Below, one piece after another: positions 36,947 through 47,188 of a stretch of DNA of 64,000 nucleotides. The stretch's first letter is position 1. Each line of letters opens with the position of its first letter. The stretch covers positions 1-64,000 of the forward strand of contig JABJGS010000039.1 in the NCBI GenBank assembly GCA_018703155.1, given 5' to 3'. The notes under the pieces were generated by a model. It did no database searches, was not told the DNA's origin, and saw nothing but the letters and a program-made list of their open reading frames with translations. The position numbers and the translations under genes were made by a program. Source of the stretch: Francisellaceae bacterium (GTDB lineage Bacteria > Pseudomonadota > Gammaproteobacteria > UBA6186 > Azoamicaceae).

Positions 36947-38086
36947 ATGTCTAAAGAAGATTATTACCAGCTTTTAAATGTTTCAAAAGACACAAGTCAA
37001 GTAGATATTAAAAAAGCATACCGTAAACTCGCAATGAAGTATCATCCGGATAAAAATCCTGATAATAAAGCTGCAGAAGAAAAATTTAAGCAAATAAGTG
37101 AAGCTTATGAAATACTTTCTGATGTACAGAAACGACAAGCTTATGATATGCATGGGCATGCTGGTGTTGATTCTGGTGCTGCTGCGCATGCATATGCTAA
37201 TGCTGGTTCAAATTTCAGTGATGTTTTTGGTGATATTTTTGGTGATATCTTTGGTGGGGGTGGTGGCCAGGGAGGCTCAAGAACTAGAGCACAACAAGGA
37301 GCTGACTTAAGATATGTGTTAGATTTAGATCTAGAAGAAGCTGTCAAAGGTACAGCTGCACAGATTAGAGTAAGAACACAAGTTGCTTGTGGTAAATGTA
37401 AAGGTAGTGGTGCTAAACCAGGAACCAAAGTAAAGAGTTGTCAAACTTGCGGTGGCATAGGCCAGGTAAGAATGCAGCAAGGATTCTTCTCAATTCAACA
37501 AACTTGTCCTGCATGTTATGGACAAGGAGAAGTTATATCTGAAAAGTGTAATTCATGCCATGGGGAAGGCCGGGTAGATCAAGAAAAAACACTACAAGTA
37601 AAAGTTCCTGCTGGCGTTGATACTGGGGACAGAATAAGATTATCTGGTGAAGGTGAAGCCGGAATGAATGGTGGTCCTTCTGGAGATTTGTATGTGCAGA
37701 TCCATGTTCGGGATCATGATTTATTTACTCGAGATGGCATTAATATATTAAGTGAAGTTCCAATAAGTTTTGTAGATGCGTCTGTTGGTGGTGATCTTGA
37801 AATTCCAACATTAGATGGTCGTATTAGACTGAAAATACCAGCTGAAACCCAAACAGGAAAACTATTCCGTCTAAGAGGGAAAGGTGTTAAATCTGTGCGT
37901 GGTGAAGGTCCTGGAGACTTGTTGTGTCGAGTTATTGTTGAAACACCTGTCAACCTTAATAAGCAACAAAAGAAATTATTGCAAGAATTTAAAAATTCTT
38001 TAGAGATTAATAGCACGCAGCATAGTCCAAGAAAAGGTCAATGGTTTCAAATTGTAAAAACTTTTTTTGAAAAAATGAAAAGCTAG
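36947..38086 (+). CDS. dnaJ: Chaperone protein DnaJ (Hsp40)
   Basis: Stimulates DnaK ATPase and delivers substrates. It is 379 residues. J-domain with [10 protein letters not shown] (HPD at 33-35), a Gly/Phe-rich stretch ([14 protein letters not shown]), and the zinc domain with four CxxCxGxG repeats ([32 protein letters not shown]), then two substrate-binding beta domains. Follows dnaK by 85 bases that contain hairpins. Confidence 0.98.
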   Translation: MSKEDYYQLLNVSKDTSQVDIKKAYRKLAMKYHPDKNPDNKAAEEKFKQISEAYEILSDVQKRQAYDMHGHAGVDSGAAAHAYANAGSNFSDVFGDIFGDIFGGGGGQGGSRTRAQQGADLRYVLDLDLEEAVKGTAAQIRVRTQVACGKCKGSGAKPGTKVKSCQTCGGIGQVRMQQGFFSIQQTCPACYGQGEVISEKCNSCHGEGRVDQEKTLQVKVPAGVDTGDRIRLSGEGEAGMNGGPSGDLYVQIHVRDHDLFTRDGINILSEVPISFVDASVGGDLEIPTLDGRIRLKIPAETQTGKLFRLRGKGVKSVRGEGPGDLLCRVIVETPVNLNKQQKKLLQEFKNSLEINSTQHSPRKGQWFQIVKTFFEKMKS

Positions 38087-38119
38087 CGAGCAAAAAATAT
38101 ATTTGCCGGAGTAATGAAT

Positions 38120-38836
38120 ATGTTAAAACTTTGCATTGCAGGTTGTTTAGGAAGAATGGGAGCAACTATAGTAGATTATGCAAAGGAAACTCCAGGAGTA
38201 TATGTAGCTAGTGGCACAGTATCGAAAATAGATGAGAAGTTATTAAGTAACACTTCATATTCAGTATCAAGTGTACAAGGAATGAGTGAAAATTTTGATG
38301 TATGTATAGACTTTACTACACCTAATAGCACATTAGCTCATCTTGAAAAATTGGTTCATATAAATAAACCAGTAGTAATTGGCACTACTGGTTTAAATGA
38401 AGATGAACTTGAAATTATTTCAACCGCAGCAAAATCAATCCCAGTAGTATTAGCTCCTAATACTAGCCTGGGAATTAATATGTTGTATGCAGCGATTAAT
38501 GTATTGACCAAAAATCTACCAAAATCTTGGGATGTACATATAGAAGAAACACATCATATCCATAAAAAAGATAATCCTTCTGGTAGTGCAGTAAAATTAG
38601 CTAATATAATAAAAAATAACTTAAATAAAAATGCTTCATGTGTTGGGTATAGAAAAGGTGAAGTGATTGGTGATCATAAAATAACAATAAAAGGTCAAAA
38701 TGAAACGCTAACCATTCAACATCATGCTCATGATAGAATGTTGTTTGCTGAGGGTGCAATTCTTGCTGCACAATGGGTATCTGATAAACCTTCTGGTATC
38801 TATGAAATGAAAGATGTGCTCAGTATTTCTTCATAG
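38120..38836 (+). CDS. dapB: 4-Hydroxy-tetrahydrodipicolinate reductase
   Basis: NAD(P)H-dependent step of lysine/diaminopimelate synthesis. ATG 38120 is eight bases after GGAG; an ATG two codons earlier is too close. Motifs: CIAGCLGRMG (cofactor loop), IDFTTPNSTLAHL, VIGTTGL, APNTSLGINML, and the catalytic EETHHIHKKDNPSGSA. At about 238 residues it is the short form seen in Legionella-like bacteria. In relatives carA follows closely; here an island of about 19 kb intervenes. Confidence 0.95.
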   Translation: MLKLCIAGCLGRMGATIVDYAKETPGVYVASGTVSKIDEKLLSNTSYSVSSVQGMSENFDVCIDFTTPNSTLAHLEKLVHINKPVVIGTTGLNEDELEIISTAAKSIPVVLAPNTSLGINMLYAAINVLTKNLPKSWDVHIEETHHIHKKDNPSGSAVKLANIIKNNLNKNASCVGYRKGEVIGDHKITIKGQNETLTIQHHAHDRMLFAEGAILAAQWVSDKPSGIYEMKDVLSISS

Positions 38837-39290
38837 ATACATCTTTAGATGAGAATTAATTCAGCATGTCCATAAGTATCAATATCAATATCAATATCAA
38901 TATCAAAATCTAATTGAATTTTAGATGTTTTTCTGATTCTTATTACCCTTGCAAAAATGAAGTGAAGATATTAGTTGTCCTGGAAAATGAAATAAGCCAC
39001 CTTTAAGTGCAGACTAAAAATTTGTAGTAGGGGAAAGTGCTAATGTGAAAATCTGACTATATATGTATGTCATTATATAGATCCCCCTTGTTTGCAAGAA
39101 GGAAAACTGTATTATTCAACAATAAATATATTTGCATCATATATCTATGGAGGCTTTAGTAATATCAATGGTCTCAATAAACTATTTGCTTACAGTATGA
39201 AGTGAATGTATACGGAAAACTACATGACACCATTGATTTAAGTTATTGTGGAAAACTAATTCTCATTGGAAAGGACATGCAAAACTTCAT
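38837..39290. other. Gene-free stretch at the start of the island
   Basis: 454 bases after dapB with stops in all frames. It contains the six-base tandem repeat at 38878-38906 and otherwise no gene or clear regulatory site. Confidence 0.4.
38878..38906. repeat. 6-bp tandem repeat (ATCAAT)
   Basis: Four full copies of ATCAAT plus five bases of a fifth, 42 bases after dapB. Non-coding. Confidence 0.9.
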
Positions 39291-40541
39291 CTACATTACG
39301 AATTTTTCACCACTAGTGCTAGTGAAAGATCGCCTATTAACAACATCATAACTTTGAACTTCTATGCGATACCCATCTCCAGAAGGGCTTTGAGATACGA
39401 CGCCATATGGGATCCTTATTTCTTGTGCATATTGACGAAGTGTATCATACGACTTTTTTTCAACATCAGTCATAACACTATCAAGACTAAAGGAGCGACT
39501 GACTGTTGGAGCAACATTTTTTTGATAAGTAAACTCACCATCTCTAATTGCAAATAAATAATCATGAGCAAGAGAGTCAGGGATTTTAGAAAAATCACAA
39601 CCCCATATTTCATATGCTTTTAGATATATATCTTCATTAGACTTGTCCTTAACCATAATATGAAACAAATGTTCATTTAATAATCTAGAGCTTACTGGTA
39701 CTTCAGCTTCTACTATTTTAGTTCCTATCAAATTAAACATTTCAAAATCTTTATTAGAATAAGATATATGCAGCAAATCTTCACCATACACTTGTAAATA
39801 GTGATCTGCACCAGGAAACTCAAGTATCCTATTCTTACTTCTTAAAAGTCTTTTAACAACCATAACGCTACCAAATTTAACAGCTGCAGCTATCGGGGAA
39901 ATGCAGTTTTCTATATTTTCCGGTTTTCCGTTACAATTAGTAACTTCAAATAAATTATTTACAATATGTGGGAATTCATACTCATCTGCTTCTCGATTTC
40001 TACTTAAAAATCTATTAATGAGTACGTCACTTTCATGCCTGGCAGCCACAGAGATTGCTACATGATTGTTTGAATTAACTATTTGTGGAAAAGTATATGC
40101 TCCATGCATATCTTTTGATAACAAAAAATCTATAACATCTAAATTGCCGCCTAAGCATGATGCCGTTAATACAGAGCTATATGTCTTTGTTGTATACGCA
40201 ACAACTTCAGGGTAAATATGGTTTCCACTTTCTGTTAATAATTCCTCAGCAAAACCATTGTCCGCCACCAAATAACCTATTGCATATGCAATAACATTAG
40301 GAATAAAGCCAGTATCTTTTTCTTTAGATAGTAGTCTTCTTACAACCGCAAGTTGTCCAAAAAGGCAGGCAACCTCTAATATATTTAGTGAGTAGTTAAA
40401 TTCACCAAGCTCATGCATTCCTATTTTTAGTTTGTAAACCATTAGTAGTCTAGGATCGTTTTTTTCTAACCCCAGGAAAGCAGACATGTCACCTTTTGCT
40501 ATTTTTTTCACAAAATCATCTGATAAATTTTTTACTTTCAT
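39291..40541 (-). CDS. Ankyrin-repeat protein
   Basis: A 416-residue protein (from ATG 40541; a TTG start at 40607 would add 22 residues). Degenerate ankyrin repeats are visible as NILEVACLFGQLAVVRRLLSK, SVLTASCLGGNLDVIDFLLSK and SPIAAAVKFGSVMVVKRLLRSK, each with the helix-turn-helix AxxxGxxxVxxLL pattern. The C-terminal 90 residues are not ankyrin-like. There is no signal peptide. In intracellular bacteria such proteins are often delivered into the host by type IV secretion; that role is inference. No clear ribosome site precedes either start. Confidence 0.75.
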   Translation of the reverse strand: MKVKNLSDDFVKKIAKGDMSAFLGLEKNDPRLLMVYKLKIGMHELGEFNYSLNILEVACLFGQLAVVRRLLSKEKDTGFIPNVIAYAIGYLVADNGFAEELLTESGNHIYPEVVAYTTKTYSSVLTASCLGGNLDVIDFLLSKDMHGAYTFPQIVNSNNHVAISVAARHESDVLINRFLSRNREADEYEFPHIVNNLFEVTNCNGKPENIENCISPIAAAVKFGSVMVVKRLLRSKNRILEFPGADHYLQVYGEDLLHISYSNKDFEMFNLIGTKIVEAEVPVSSRLLNEHLFHIMVKDKSNEDIYLKAYEIWGCDFSKIPDSLAHDYLFAIRDGEFTYQKNVAPTVSRSFSLDSVMTDVEKKSYDTLRQYAQEIRIPYGVVSQSPSGDGYRIEVQSYDVVNRRSFTSTSGEKFVM

Positions 40542-40788
40542 GCTGTTGGCCACGGTTGAATACCTTTTATTTATTCTTAATTTGAGTTGTGTGCAGCAGA
40601 ATAACAAAAAATACTATGGAGTAGCAAGAAAATCCTCAGACATTGCAAGAGTGTAGTCACCCTCATTATTATCTATCAATTTAGCACTATTATATTTTGA
40701 TATGTTTCACATTAGGAAGTTATTGTTATTAGGTCTCTTCACAGTAAATATGTATAGCGTGTTCAATATTTGTCCTTGATATTGGATT

Positions 40789-40844
40789 ATACAGCGATAC
40801 AGCGATACAGCGATACAGCGATACAGCGATACAGCGATACAGCG
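40789..40844. repeat. 8-bp tandem repeat, seven copies
   Basis: ATACAGCG is repeated exactly seven times without change. Non-coding, about 250 bases upstream of the ankyrin gene start (minus strand). The unit length is not a multiple of three. It could vary by slippage. Confidence 0.95.
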
Positions 40845-40919
40845 AAATTGCTTAGGTATGGAGTGTCAAATTACTGATAACATTGATAAGACTGATTTGT
40901 AGCAAGTTGAACAAAAAAA

Positions 40920-40958
40920 CATGCGCAATCTCGTTAGTTCACCGGAGTGTCAAGCATG
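40920..40958. repeat. 39-base element, copy A
   Basis: Begins CATGCGCAATCTCGTTA and ends AGCATG. It aligns without gaps to copy B at 57396-57434 (about 27 of 39 bases identical, with the ends and the central AATCTCGTTA exact). CATGC and GCATG ends can pair. One copy lies near each end of the dapB-carA island. Confidence 0.5.
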
Positions 40959-41076
40959 CTCTAAGCTTGCTTTGGACTTAGAATTAAATAGTAATTATGC
41001 ATGTGCCTTAGCAGCAAAATATATCTAGTGATATCATAGCAAAGTGGCGTCACAAGGTTTCCTGATATATTTGAGA

Positions 41077-41667
41077 CTAAAATCCATCTGGATGTGGACT
41101 TAAATTCTTTAATCTGCGATTTTTAACGCGCCGTTCCTCTCTAGTATCTATAGCTTGAGTAGTCATTTCCCATCCATGCATTAAATTTTCTTTATTTTTA
41201 AGTGACTCTAATCGTTGTTTTTCATATTTCTTTGCTAAGGATTGTAGCCATCTTATTGGATCATCTATAGTGAAGGTTTGTTTCAAGTGCTCAATTAGCT
41301 GTCTAACCTCAGAAATATCAAGCTCTAAGACATTAGACATATATGAGTCTGATAAACTGCTACCCCACATGCATAACATATGACAAAGTAATTTAGGTAA
41401 TGAAATATTGTTATTAGGACAAATTTCTTTTGAGGCAATACTGAGCAAAGTAGAATGGTTAATATTAGATGAATAACATAAAAATTTTAAAATAGTTAGT
41501 GAGTTCTGATCATTAAAAAATGTTTTACGAATTTTTTCGAGTAACTTGACTCGAGCAGGGAGCTCTAACGAGAGTAATATTTTAGACAAGCGAACAAGCA
41601 TGCTGCCCGCCCTCTCTTCAAGGTTATGGCTGTTATTTTCACGATTATTTAATGGAATGTTTATCAT
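41077..41667 (-). CDS. Hypothetical protein (196 aa)
   Basis: Unrecognised protein starting MINIPLNNRENN, with AGG seven bases upstream. Mostly helical and charged, Leu/Ser-rich in the first half (LSKILLSLELPARVKLLEKI), with a basic C-terminus (REERRVKNRRLKNLS). Only one moderately hydrophobic stretch (LPKLLCHMLCMWG), which is too short for a confident membrane span. Lies between a repeat-rich gap and the DUF418 pseudogene. Could be a host-directed protein, as are several unknowns here, but nothing in the sequence proves this. Confidence 0.55.
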   Translation of the reverse strand: MINIPLNNRENNSHNLEERAGSMLVRLSKILLSLELPARVKLLEKIRKTFFNDQNSLTILKFLCYSSNINHSTLLSIASKEICPNNNISLPKLLCHMLCMWGSSLSDSYMSNVLELDISEVRQLIEHLKQTFTIDDPIRWLQSLAKKYEKQRLESLKNKENLMHGWEMTTQAIDTREERRVKNRRLKNLSPHPDGF

Positions 41668-41734
41668 CGTTAACCTAGCTTGAATTGCTAATAAAATTCT
41701 TTAAATAATAGCATGAGAGGCCAGTTTAATCTAT

Positions 41735-42910
41735 TTACTTGCTCTTATGCACAGACTTAAAATAGATCAAGTGTTTTATAATTTGCTCTAATGGACCATA
41801 GGCGAAATCTTCTAACCAAAAATATGCACAAACAAGAGATAGAAAAAAAAATGCCATGCCGATGTTGGTTGCAGTATGGTCGCCAATACTACTATATAAT
41901 CCTAAGCCATAGCCATAGCCATAGCCATAGCCATAGCCATAGCCATAGCCATAGAATATAAGGCTGAAAATAAACCCATATGTTAGATAAAGTGTTAGTG
42001 TCATTCTACCTAAATAAGATAAGGGAAATATTAAATGTTGTATAATTTTATTAGCTAGAATGGAATTAATAATAATAAAAATCAATGGTGGCAATATCGG
42101 CAGTAAATAGATTAATCCATAATATAGAATATTGTTGGTGAGAAAATTTAATATTGAATAAGATAACAGTAATGATAAAGTAGTATAAAAAAGGATTTTA
42201 GATTTTTTAAAGAAATTGATTTTGCAATAATACATTCCTAGTGACATTAATAACAGTAGTTTTAAGTGGTAAATAATATAAATGAATGTCCAGCCTGGAT
42301 TCTTGTTTATTTGGAAATAACCCCGGAAATTATAAATATAAAAATCATTAATTCGCTTTAAAGTTATAGACGATAAACTATCTGTTGCTAAAAAAAAATC
42401 TAAATTATTTGAAGGACTATAAGGTGGGCCGATATAATGCAATGCCCAGGATACTGTAAAAATAGCTATACATATAATTACAATTAACCATAACAAATTT
42501 TCTTTTTTCAAATTGAACATTTCGGGCAATAATAAACAGAGAACTGCATAATTAATTAGAATATTGCCCCACCAAACTAAAACAAGATTTATCATTCCTT
42601 GTAATAGAAGAAGAAAACTTCTTTGATACCAAATTCTGATTGAAATATGGTTATCTCTTAATTTTTTCAAAAAAATTGCAGCGCTATATCCAACTAAAAA
42701 AGCAAAAATCTAATATGCCTTGTTAGATATTAATAAAAAAATCATATTTCCAACTTATTCATCTGAAACAGTAGTACCAAAGAAATAACCTTTATTGTGA
42801 GTCCATGGTGGTGAATTTATAAGATTTACGTTTACTAAAATCACACCAACTAAAGCCATTCCCCTTAGTATATTTATCTTGGTTTCTCTTTTAACTAAAT
42901 TATTATTCAT
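41735..42910 (-). pseudogene. DUF418 (YeiB-like) membrane protein with two in-frame stops
   Basis: From ATG 42910 the frame reads INILRGMALVGVILVN, the DUF418 N-terminal signature, then meets TAA at 42755-42757 and TAG at 42710-42712. It then stays open for 311 codons to the normal C-terminal DUF418 block (YLGRMTLTLYLTYGF, YFWLEDFAYGPLEQIIKHL). Total 391 codons is the usual size, so this is one gene inactivated by two nonsense changes in the same frame. Many membrane segments. A 6-bp DNA repeat creates eight Tyr-Gly pairs near residue 255 in a loop. Confidence 0.85.
41905..41952. repeat. 6-bp tandem repeat (AGCCAT), eight copies, coding
   Basis: Eight perfect AGCCAT copies encode a (Tyr-Gly)8 run on the minus strand inside the DUF418 pseudogene. 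Expansion or contraction would keep the frame. Confidence 0.95.
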
Positions 42911-43107
42911 GCTAGATAACTCATTATCATGACAGTAATGTCTGTTTACACTTTATTTTGGCATGCAATTAAGTATGATATCAAAGTTAATATTTGTTCA
43001 TCGAGAGAAGGCTTTTGTTACTAAAAGGCAGTAAGTAAGTTGACTTGAGCCTGGTTACTATATTAAGCTCAGAAGCTGTTCTTATAATAAAGTTGAGATT
43101 CTTACTA

Positions 43108-44430
43108 ATGATTGAATATTTAGAAATTGTTACTATTCTAAGAAATTTTATTTGGAATGGTCCAACATTATTTCTATTGGTAATAACTGGTCTGTTCTTA
43201 AGTTTTAAATTACGATTTGTGCAATTACGATTTCTTGGGCATGGTTTTAGAACTTTATTCTCTTTAGGAGTGGATAAAAAAGATGGGCAGGGTGATTTAA
43301 GTTCTTTTCAAGCAATTATGACTGCAATGGCTGGTGCTATTGGAACAGGAAATATTACTGGTATTGCTACAGCTGTAATTGTTGGCGGGTATGGTGCTAT
43401 TTTTTGGATGTGGGTGGTGGCTTTTTTCGGTATGGCCACAGCATATTCAGAGACTATTTTAGGACATCATTTTCGTACATTTAATGATGAGAATGAGGTT
43501 TGTGGCGGACCAATGTACACTTTGTCCAGAGGGCTAGGGTACAAAAAATTGGCAATATTTTTTGCCATATGTGGATCTATTTCAGCTTTTGGCTATGCCA
43601 TGGTGCAATCAAATTCTGTAGTAGATGCTATTGTCACAATTGACCCAGAATTAAGCCGGCTTGTCGTTGGTGGAGTGGTGATGTTTGCAACGGCTATCGT
43701 TGTATTAGGAGGAATAAAAGTCCTAGGTAGAGTTGCCGCAGTATTAGTACCTTTTATGGCATTCTTATATTTAATAATGGGGGCACTAATACTAGTGTCA
43801 AATTTTGAGATGATCCCGCAAGCATTTAAAATGATCTTTATACAGGCATTTACTAGCGAGGCTGCAATAGGTGGTGCAATGGGCGGCGGGTTATTACTTG
43901 CTGTTCAAACCGGTGCACAATATGGAATATTTGCAAATGAAGCTGGTCTTGGAAGTTATGCAATATCTGGCGCAAGTTCCAGAGCGAATCCTGTTGAACA
44001 AGGAATTTTGTCAATGACTGGCGTGTTTATTGCAACTATGCTCGTATGTACCATGACGGGATTAGTTCTTGCTGTCACTAGTGATTTAGTACCTAAAGGA
44101 CTAATCGGCTCACCGTTAGCAATGGCTTCATTTTCAAGCTTTCACTCCTCTTTTCGTTATGTGCTATTGGTAGGTTTAATTCTTTTTGCATTTACTACCA
44201 TTTTAGCGTGGCAATATTATGGTGAAAAATGCACCGATTTTTTTCTAGGACAAAGAGTATCAGTTGCATATAGGATTATATTCTTAGGTGTGGTTTTGCT
44301 AGGTGCAGTTCTAGAATTAGATGCGGTATGGACTACTGCACATCTTGCCAATGGACTGATGGTTATACCAAATACAATATCAATCCTATTGCTTGCCTCT
44401 ATCGTAAAGCAAAAAACAGAAGAATTCTAA
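43108..44430 (+). CDS. Sodium:alanine symporter (AGCS family), copy 1
   Basis: Amino-acid/Na+ symporter for alanine or glycine, about ten membrane segments. Start taken at ATG 43108 (440 aa), which matches the usual N-terminus; a TTG 21 codons upstream is unlikely. Family motifs: QAIMTAMAGAIGTGNITGIATAV, MWVVAFFGMATAYSE, GGPMYTLSRGLG, and GIFANEAGLGSYAISGA. It is followed after 14 bases by a paralogue, so the two probably form an operon ended by the hairpin at 45866. Sits in the accessory island. Confidence 0.9.
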   Translation: MIEYLEIVTILRNFIWNGPTLFLLVITGLFLSFKLRFVQLRFLGHGFRTLFSLGVDKKDGQGDLSSFQAIMTAMAGAIGTGNITGIATAVIVGGYGAIFWMWVVAFFGMATAYSETILGHHFRTFNDENEVCGGPMYTLSRGLGYKKLAIFFAICGSISAFGYAMVQSNSVVDAIVTIDPELSRLVVGGVVMFATAIVVLGGIKVLGRVAAVLVPFMAFLYLIMGALILVSNFEMIPQAFKMIFIQAFTSEAAIGGAMGGGLLLAVQTGAQYGIFANEAGLGSYAISGASSRANPVEQGILSMTGVFIATMLVCTMTGLVLAVTSDLVPKGLIGSPLAMASFSSFHSSFRYVLLVGLILFAFTTILAWQYYGEKCTDFFLGQRVSVAYRIIFLGVVLLGAVLELDAVWTTAHLANGLMVIPNTISILLLASIVKQKTEEF

Positions 44431-44444
44431 AAAGGTAGTATAAA

Positions 44445-45818
44445 ATGACAGTTATTGAAATTATTAATAGTATTAAAGATCACCTATGGGGATATTTAGT
44501 TTTAGAGTTGATGTTATTTGTTGGTATATATCAAACAATAAAATTAAGAGGTTTACAGTTTCGCTATTTATTTAAAGCATTCAAATTGCTTGGTAAACAG
44601 GGTAGTAGCAATACATCAAAAGTGAATGAGTTTGGTGAAAAGATTAAAGGTGATATTAATTCTTTTCAGTCACTTATGACTGCATTAGCTGGTTCAATTG
44701 GTACAGGTAATATAACAGGTATTGCTACCGCTGTGATGACTGGCGGTTTTGGTTCTCTATTCTGGATGTGGGTAATGGCTGCATTTGGTATGGCAACTGC
44801 ATACTCCGAGACTTTGCTAGGGGTCAAATATCGAGAAACGAATGCTATGGGCAGCATGAGTGGTGGACCAATGTACTCTTTAAAAAATGGACTTAATTCA
44901 AAATGGTTGGCTACAACCTATGCTTTTCTAGCTGGGGTTGCAATCATTGGTATTGGGTGTCTTGTGCAATCTAATTCTATGGTTGATGCAATGGCCAGCG
45001 CATGTGATATACATCGAACTTTATATGGTGTCATCATAGCTGTTGCAGTGGGGGCAGTGATTATTGGAGGTGTTAAAAGTATAGGTAGAGTTGCTGGATA
45101 TTTAGTTCCCATAATGGCGGTGCTATATATTGGTGCGGCAATAACAGTCTTAGTTTGCAATTTTGACCAAATTCCTGGTGCTATCAAATTGATAATATCA
45201 AGTGCATTTACAGGCCAAGCTGCTGTAGGGGGTTTTTTAGGTAGTACAATTGCTATAACCATGCAAAATGGAGTGCAATTTGGAGCATTTGCTAATGAAT
45301 CAGGACTTGGTAGTTTGGCAATTGCCGGAGCAAATGCACAAGTTAAATCACCAGCACAGCAGGGAATGATGAGTATTTGTGGGGTGTTTCTGTCTACCAT
45401 GATAATTTGTACACTTACAGGTTTGGTTTTGGCTGTTGCTGATGTGCAAGGTAGCACTACTGTTAATGGTCAAGTATTAGTTGGCTCCCCACTAGCTATG
45501 GCCGCATTTGCCAAAACATTTTCTTGGTTTAAATATCTAGTAATGTTGGTATTAAATTTGTTTGCTTTTACTACTATGTTGGCTTGGGGATACTATGGCG
45601 AAAAATGTTTTGAATTTCTTTTTGGAGAAAAAATTGTTATGCCATATAGGTGGGTATTTACTTTCTTAGTGGCAGTAGGTGCTGTTTTAGAACTAGATAT
45701 GGTTTGGGCAATTGCTGGAGTTGCAACAGCGGCTATGGCTATACCAAACTTAATTTCCATATTTAGATTGTCTGATATAGTAAAATTAGAGACTGATAAG
45801 TACTTGGAAGATTTTTAA
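44445..45818 (+). CDS. Sodium:alanine symporter (AGCS family), copy 2
   Basis: Paralogue of the gene just upstream, 457 residues, with a GGTAG ribosome site. Same landmarks: SLMTALAGSIGTGNITGIATAV, MWVMAAFGMATAYSETLLG, GGPMYSLKNGL, and GAFANESGLGSLAIAGA. The two copies are clearly related but well diverged, so the duplication is old or the pair was acquired together. They could differ in substrate (alanine, glycine or serine) or form a heteromer. Unusual to see two AGCS genes back to back. Confidence 0.9.
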   Translation: MTVIEIINSIKDHLWGYLVLELMLFVGIYQTIKLRGLQFRYLFKAFKLLGKQGSSNTSKVNEFGEKIKGDINSFQSLMTALAGSIGTGNITGIATAVMTGGFGSLFWMWVMAAFGMATAYSETLLGVKYRETNAMGSMSGGPMYSLKNGLNSKWLATTYAFLAGVAIIGIGCLVQSNSMVDAMASACDIHRTLYGVIIAVAVGAVIIGGVKSIGRVAGYLVPIMAVLYIGAAITVLVCNFDQIPGAIKLIISSAFTGQAAVGGFLGSTIAITMQNGVQFGAFANESGLGSLAIAGANAQVKSPAQQGMMSICGVFLSTMIICTLTGLVLAVADVQGSTTVNGQVLVGSPLAMAAFAKTFSWFKYLVMLVLNLFAFTTMLAWGYYGEKCFEFLFGEKIVMPYRWVFTFLVAVGAVLELDMVWAIAGVATAAMAIPNLISIFRLSDIVKLETDKYLEDF

Positions 45819-45865
45819 TAAATATAATAGATAAAACCTAATATACTCTGATATTTCATAATAAT

Positions 45866-45886
45866 ATCTGGGGTAATGCCCCAGAT
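45866..45886 (+). terminator. Rho-independent-type terminator after the symporter pair
   Basis: ATCTGGGG and CCCCAGAT form a perfect 8-bp stem with loop TAATG, followed by a T-rich stretch (GATCTTTGTTTG). 47 bases after the second symporter stop. Confidence 0.75.
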
Positions 45887-45988
45887 GATCTTTGTTTGAT
45901 ATTGAAACTGGAAAACTTCATAGAAAAAATATAAGCTAGGTTTGTAATTATTAATTTTGTAGCTTGATAGTGTTTTTTTGAGAAATCC

Positions 45989-47188
45989 ATGAAATATTTA
46001 ACACCGCCAATGTGGCTTATTGTTTTTATTGTAGGCCTGCCACAGCTTTCTGAAACTGTTTATACTCCCTCGTTACCTGATATTGCTAACACACTGGCTG
46101 TTAGTGAGCAGTTGGTTGAGAATACGCTCACAGTTTATTTATTTGGTTTTGCTATCGGGACCCTATTTTGGGGGCAGATGTCAGATCGAATTGGAAGAAA
46201 ACCGTGTGTATTTCTGGGAACAATTGTATTTTGTATAGGCTGCATAGGCTGTTACTTTTCTAATGACATATTTAGTTTATTATTGGCAAGATTTGTTCAG
46301 GCTATTGGTGGCAGTATTAGTAGTGTTGTTGGTCAGTCGATATGTAGGGATTCATTTAAGGGTAATGAATTGGGTCGGGTTTATTCTATTGTAGGGAGCT
46401 CTCTTGCTTTATTTCCAGCAGCAGGTCCTGTTATTGGTGGATTAATTGCACAATATTTTTCCTGGAGAATAAATTTCATATTCTTGTTTGGAGCTGCAAG
46501 TGTAATGCTATATTGTGCAGTTAAATATCTTCCAGAGACCCATGATATAAAATATTGTAAGAATATAGATGTATTATCTACAGCGAAACAGTTGTTTTCA
46601 GATCAGCAAGTTCTACTTTTTGGGTTAATAGTCGCTATTTGTAATGGAATAAGCTTTAGCTATTTTGCTGATGGATCTTTTTTGCTAATTCAAAATCTTG
46701 GACTTAGTTCTAGTGAGTATGGTGCAACGTTTATTCCGATTGGTCTTAGCGCGATGCTAGGCGGACTTTTATCCAAGAAATTAAATAGTAATTCCAACGT
46801 TAAACCGTTGGATATTATGCTTCAGGGCATTGTATATATCATATTAGGTGCAGCATTCATAACAGCCGTAGTATTGCTGAATTACATGGGGGTAATTGAT
46901 ACCAAGATCATCCTTATCAGTGCTGTTATCCTAGCGCAAATGGTCATAATGTTTGGATTTAGTATGGCTATAAGCAATGCTTTAGCATTATCTCTTGAAA
47001 AATATCAATGGTGTATTGGCGTTGCGTCAAGTTTTTTTGGATTTTACTATTATATATTAATTGCATTAATAACTTTGGTAATGGCTAAACTTCATAATGG
47101 GTCTTTACTCCCAATGCCAATATATTTCTTATCTTTAGGAATTATAATGTATTGTGGATTTAGGAAAATATTAATACTAAAACAATAA
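45989..47188 (+). CDS. Bcr/CflA-type MFS drug exporter
   Basis: A 399-residue, twelve-segment MFS protein. ETVYTPSLPDIANTL in helix 1 and GQMSDRIGRKP in loop 2-3 are Bcr/CflA (bicyclomycin/chloramphenicol) landmarks, as is RFVQAIGGSISSVVGQSICRD. Probably exports a drug or small metabolite by proton antiport; substrate unknown. First of three Bcr/CflA-type genes in this island (others at 51294-52499 and the ruined one at 54666-55895). Confidence 0.85.
   Translation: MKYLTPPMWLIVFIVGLPQLSETVYTPSLPDIANTLAVSEQLVENTLTVYLFGFAIGTLFWGQMSDRIGRKPCVFLGTIVFCIGCIGCYFSNDIFSLLLARFVQAIGGSISSVVGQSICRDSFKGNELGRVYSIVGSSLALFPAAGPVIGGLIAQYFSWRINFIFLFGAASVMLYCAVKYLPETHDIKYCKNIDVLSTAKQLFSDQQVLLFGLIVAICNGISFSYFADGSFLLIQNLGLSSSEYGATFIPIGLSAMLGGLLSKKLNSNSNVKPLDIMLQGIVYIILGAAFITAVVLLNYMGVIDTKIILISAVILAQMVIMFGFSMAISNALALSLEKYQWCIGVASSFFGFYYYILIALITLVMAKLHNGSLLPMPIYFLSLGIIMYCGFRKILILKQ

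Larger units (their letters stand above)
40542..41076. other. Gene-free stretch with repeats
   Basis: Between the ankyrin gene start and the 196-codon ORF. It holds the 8-bp tandem array (40789-40844) and one copy of a 39-base element (40920-40958). No gene seen. Confidence 0.4.

Noticed and set aside
44918-45457. 179-codon ORF antisense to the second symporter
   Set aside because: Long shadow frame created by the composition of the membrane protein; low-complexity Ala/Pro/Thr translation and no ribosome site.
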